This document shows positions 31,733 to 32,589 of a DNA stretch of 32,589 nt, piece after piece. A program made the translations under genes and the position numbers. This stretch comes from Streptomyces bambusae. GTDB lineage: Bacteria > Actinomycetota > Actinomycetes > Streptomycetales > Streptomycetaceae. The stretch's first letter is position 1; each line of letters opens with the position of its first letter. The notes under the pieces were generated by a model. It was not told the DNA's origin. It made no database searches and was given only the letters and a program-made list of their open reading frames with translations. Location: the NCBI RefSeq assembly GCF_019400985.1, contig NZ_WTFF01000039.1, positions 1 through 32,589 on the forward strand. Direction: 5' to 3'.

Positions 31733-32589
31733 TCAGCGGCGGGCGGCTCCCGGGGACAGGTGGTAGCGGGTGGCGTGGGGCAGGGGGCGGCGGTCCTGGG
31801 GTTCGAGCATGTCCCTGCGCTCGAACCAGGCCGTCAGCCGGGACCGCGCCTGCTCGTCCCGCTCCCGGAACCGGTCGTCCGGAGCACCGGCCGAGGTCGT
31901 TCCGAGGCCCGCCGCCCGGGCCTCGGCGGGCGAGATCTCGCGCAGCAGCACCCGGATCGGGCCTTCGTCGCCGTCCGGCGGCCGCAGGGCCAGGACCGAG
32001 AAGGCCGTTCCCGGCGGGAACACGACCTCCGGTTCGTCGTCCGGGCCGGCGAAGACGGACGTACGGCGGCCCGTGGTGGACCAGATGCCGAACTCGACGG
32101 AACCCTCCAGCTCGGCGTCGCACGCCGGGAGCGCCGCCACCGGGGCGGGCTCGGCGAGCAAGGAGCCCGGCAGGTACCGGTCCAGCGGCACCTCTTCGGC
32201 CGGGGCGGCGAGCATGACGGCCCCGTAGTGGCCGGGCAGCCGGCGCAGGCCCGAGCCGAGGCTGCGCAGCAGCGGGGTGAACGGCCCGGGCCCGGCGGCC
32301 CGGGCTGCCGCGACCAGGCCGGCGCGGGAGACGGGGTCGGGGGTGTCGGCCAGGTAGACCGCGATGGCGACCATGTCCGGCTTGAGGTCGTCCTGCAGCG
32401 TGGAGCGCAGCGACGGCAGCCGGGACACGAGCAGCTCGGACCTGCCGGCGAGCAGGTGGTACCGCTCACCGAGCAGCTCCCGGAGCGCGGCCCGGTCGGC
32501 GGGCCCACTACGCCCGGCGGGCCCCGGAGCGGGGGCGGCCGGAGGGGCCGCCGGGGGCGGGGCCGGGGCGGCGGGGGCCGGGGGGGGGG
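31733..32589 (-). CDS. C-terminal part of a large protein with a degenerate ADP-ribosyltransferase-like domain
   Basis: The frame stays open to the right window edge, so the N-terminus is missing; 284 codons are visible. The outermost part is a Pro/Ala-rich linker encoded by G/C-only repeats. Counting from Val encoded at 32428, a domain of about 150 residues has FGIWSTTGRRTSVFAG (113-128) and DEPEVVFPPGTAFSVLAL (131-148), then IRVLLREI. These resemble the STS strand and ExE loop (Glu132, Glu134) of arginine-type ADP-ribosyltransferases. The usual arginine strand is not seen; GAVMLAA stands in its place, so activity is doubtful. Starts at 32428 or later are not real starts. Confidence 0.6.
   Translation of the reverse strand, partial: PPPAPAAPAPPPAAPPAAPAPGPAGRSGPADRAALRELLGERYHLLAGRSELLVSRLPSLRSTLQDDLKPDMVAIAVYLADTPDPVSRAGLVAAARAAGPGPFTPLLRSLGSGLRRLPGHYGAVMLAAPAEEVPLDRYLPGSLLAEPAPVAALPACDAELEGSVEFGIWSTTGRRTSVFAGPDDEPEVVFPPGTAFSVLALRPPDGDEGPIRVLLREISPAEARAAGLGTTSAGAPDDRFRERDEQARSRLTAWFERRDMLEPQDRRPLPHATRYHLSPGAARR

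Overview
The window is very GC-rich (about 72-75% by eye) with extreme third-position G/C bias. It has actinobacterial lipoproteins, GTG and TTG starts, an IclR-controlled ureide cluster and only one TTA codon in any gene I accept. Together this points to a Streptomyces or close relative. The right edge ends in a poly-G tract, which suggests a contig end. No rRNA, tRNA, CRISPR array, insertion sequence or prophage gene was seen.

Layout, left to right. (1) 1-6015: a partial gene of unknown function, a PPOX/F420-type oxidoreductase, a probably frameshifted small lipoprotein gene, a divergent XRE regulator / methionine aminopeptidase pair around a 12-bp palindrome, a secreted gamma-glutamyltransferase whose ninth codon is TTA, an unknown membrane-anchored protein, and a cytochrome P450 overlapping it tail to tail. 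(2) 6076-13381: a cell-envelope module. Leftward run: femX, murJ, an AfsQ1-like response regulator, a histidine kinase and a GerMN-like lipoprotein. Divergent from femX is an L,D-transpeptidase lipoprotein. The shared intergenic region carries an 11-bp-phased direct repeat of the AfsQ1/OmpR type. (3) 13541-21439: a leftward run of eight genes (ribose-type ABC importer, ROK kinase, membrane protein, MBL hydrolase, exonuclease III, small conserved protein), with four consecutive 4-base stop/start overlaps, divergent from an inositol-dehydrogenase-like oxidoreductase. (4) 21451-24559: a CYP107-like P450, a cysteine hydrolase and a divergent GlxA-type AraC regulator. (5) 24605-26390: a lower-GC, probably acquired five-helix membrane protein and a tiny secreted peptide. 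(6) 26410-27935: divergent DHFR/RibD-like reductase and short-chain dehydrogenase. (7) 28120-31716: allantoicase and allantoinase, divergent from an AllR-type IclR regulator, with repeated operator-like half-sites between them. (8) 31733-end: the C-terminal part of a large protein with a degenerate ADP-ribosyltransferase-like domain.

How the genes work together. The envelope module joins lipid II flipping (MurJ), interpeptide-bridge priming (FemX), 3-3 cross-linking (LdT) and a two-component sensor with its own lipoprotein, so it may be a self-regulated wall-remodelling system. The ABC/ROK/oxidoreductase set looks like import and first-step metabolism of a sugar or cyclitol. The ureide cluster turns allantoin into ureidoglycolate and urea for nitrogen supply. 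All functions are inferred from motifs and gene order; no database search was possible.
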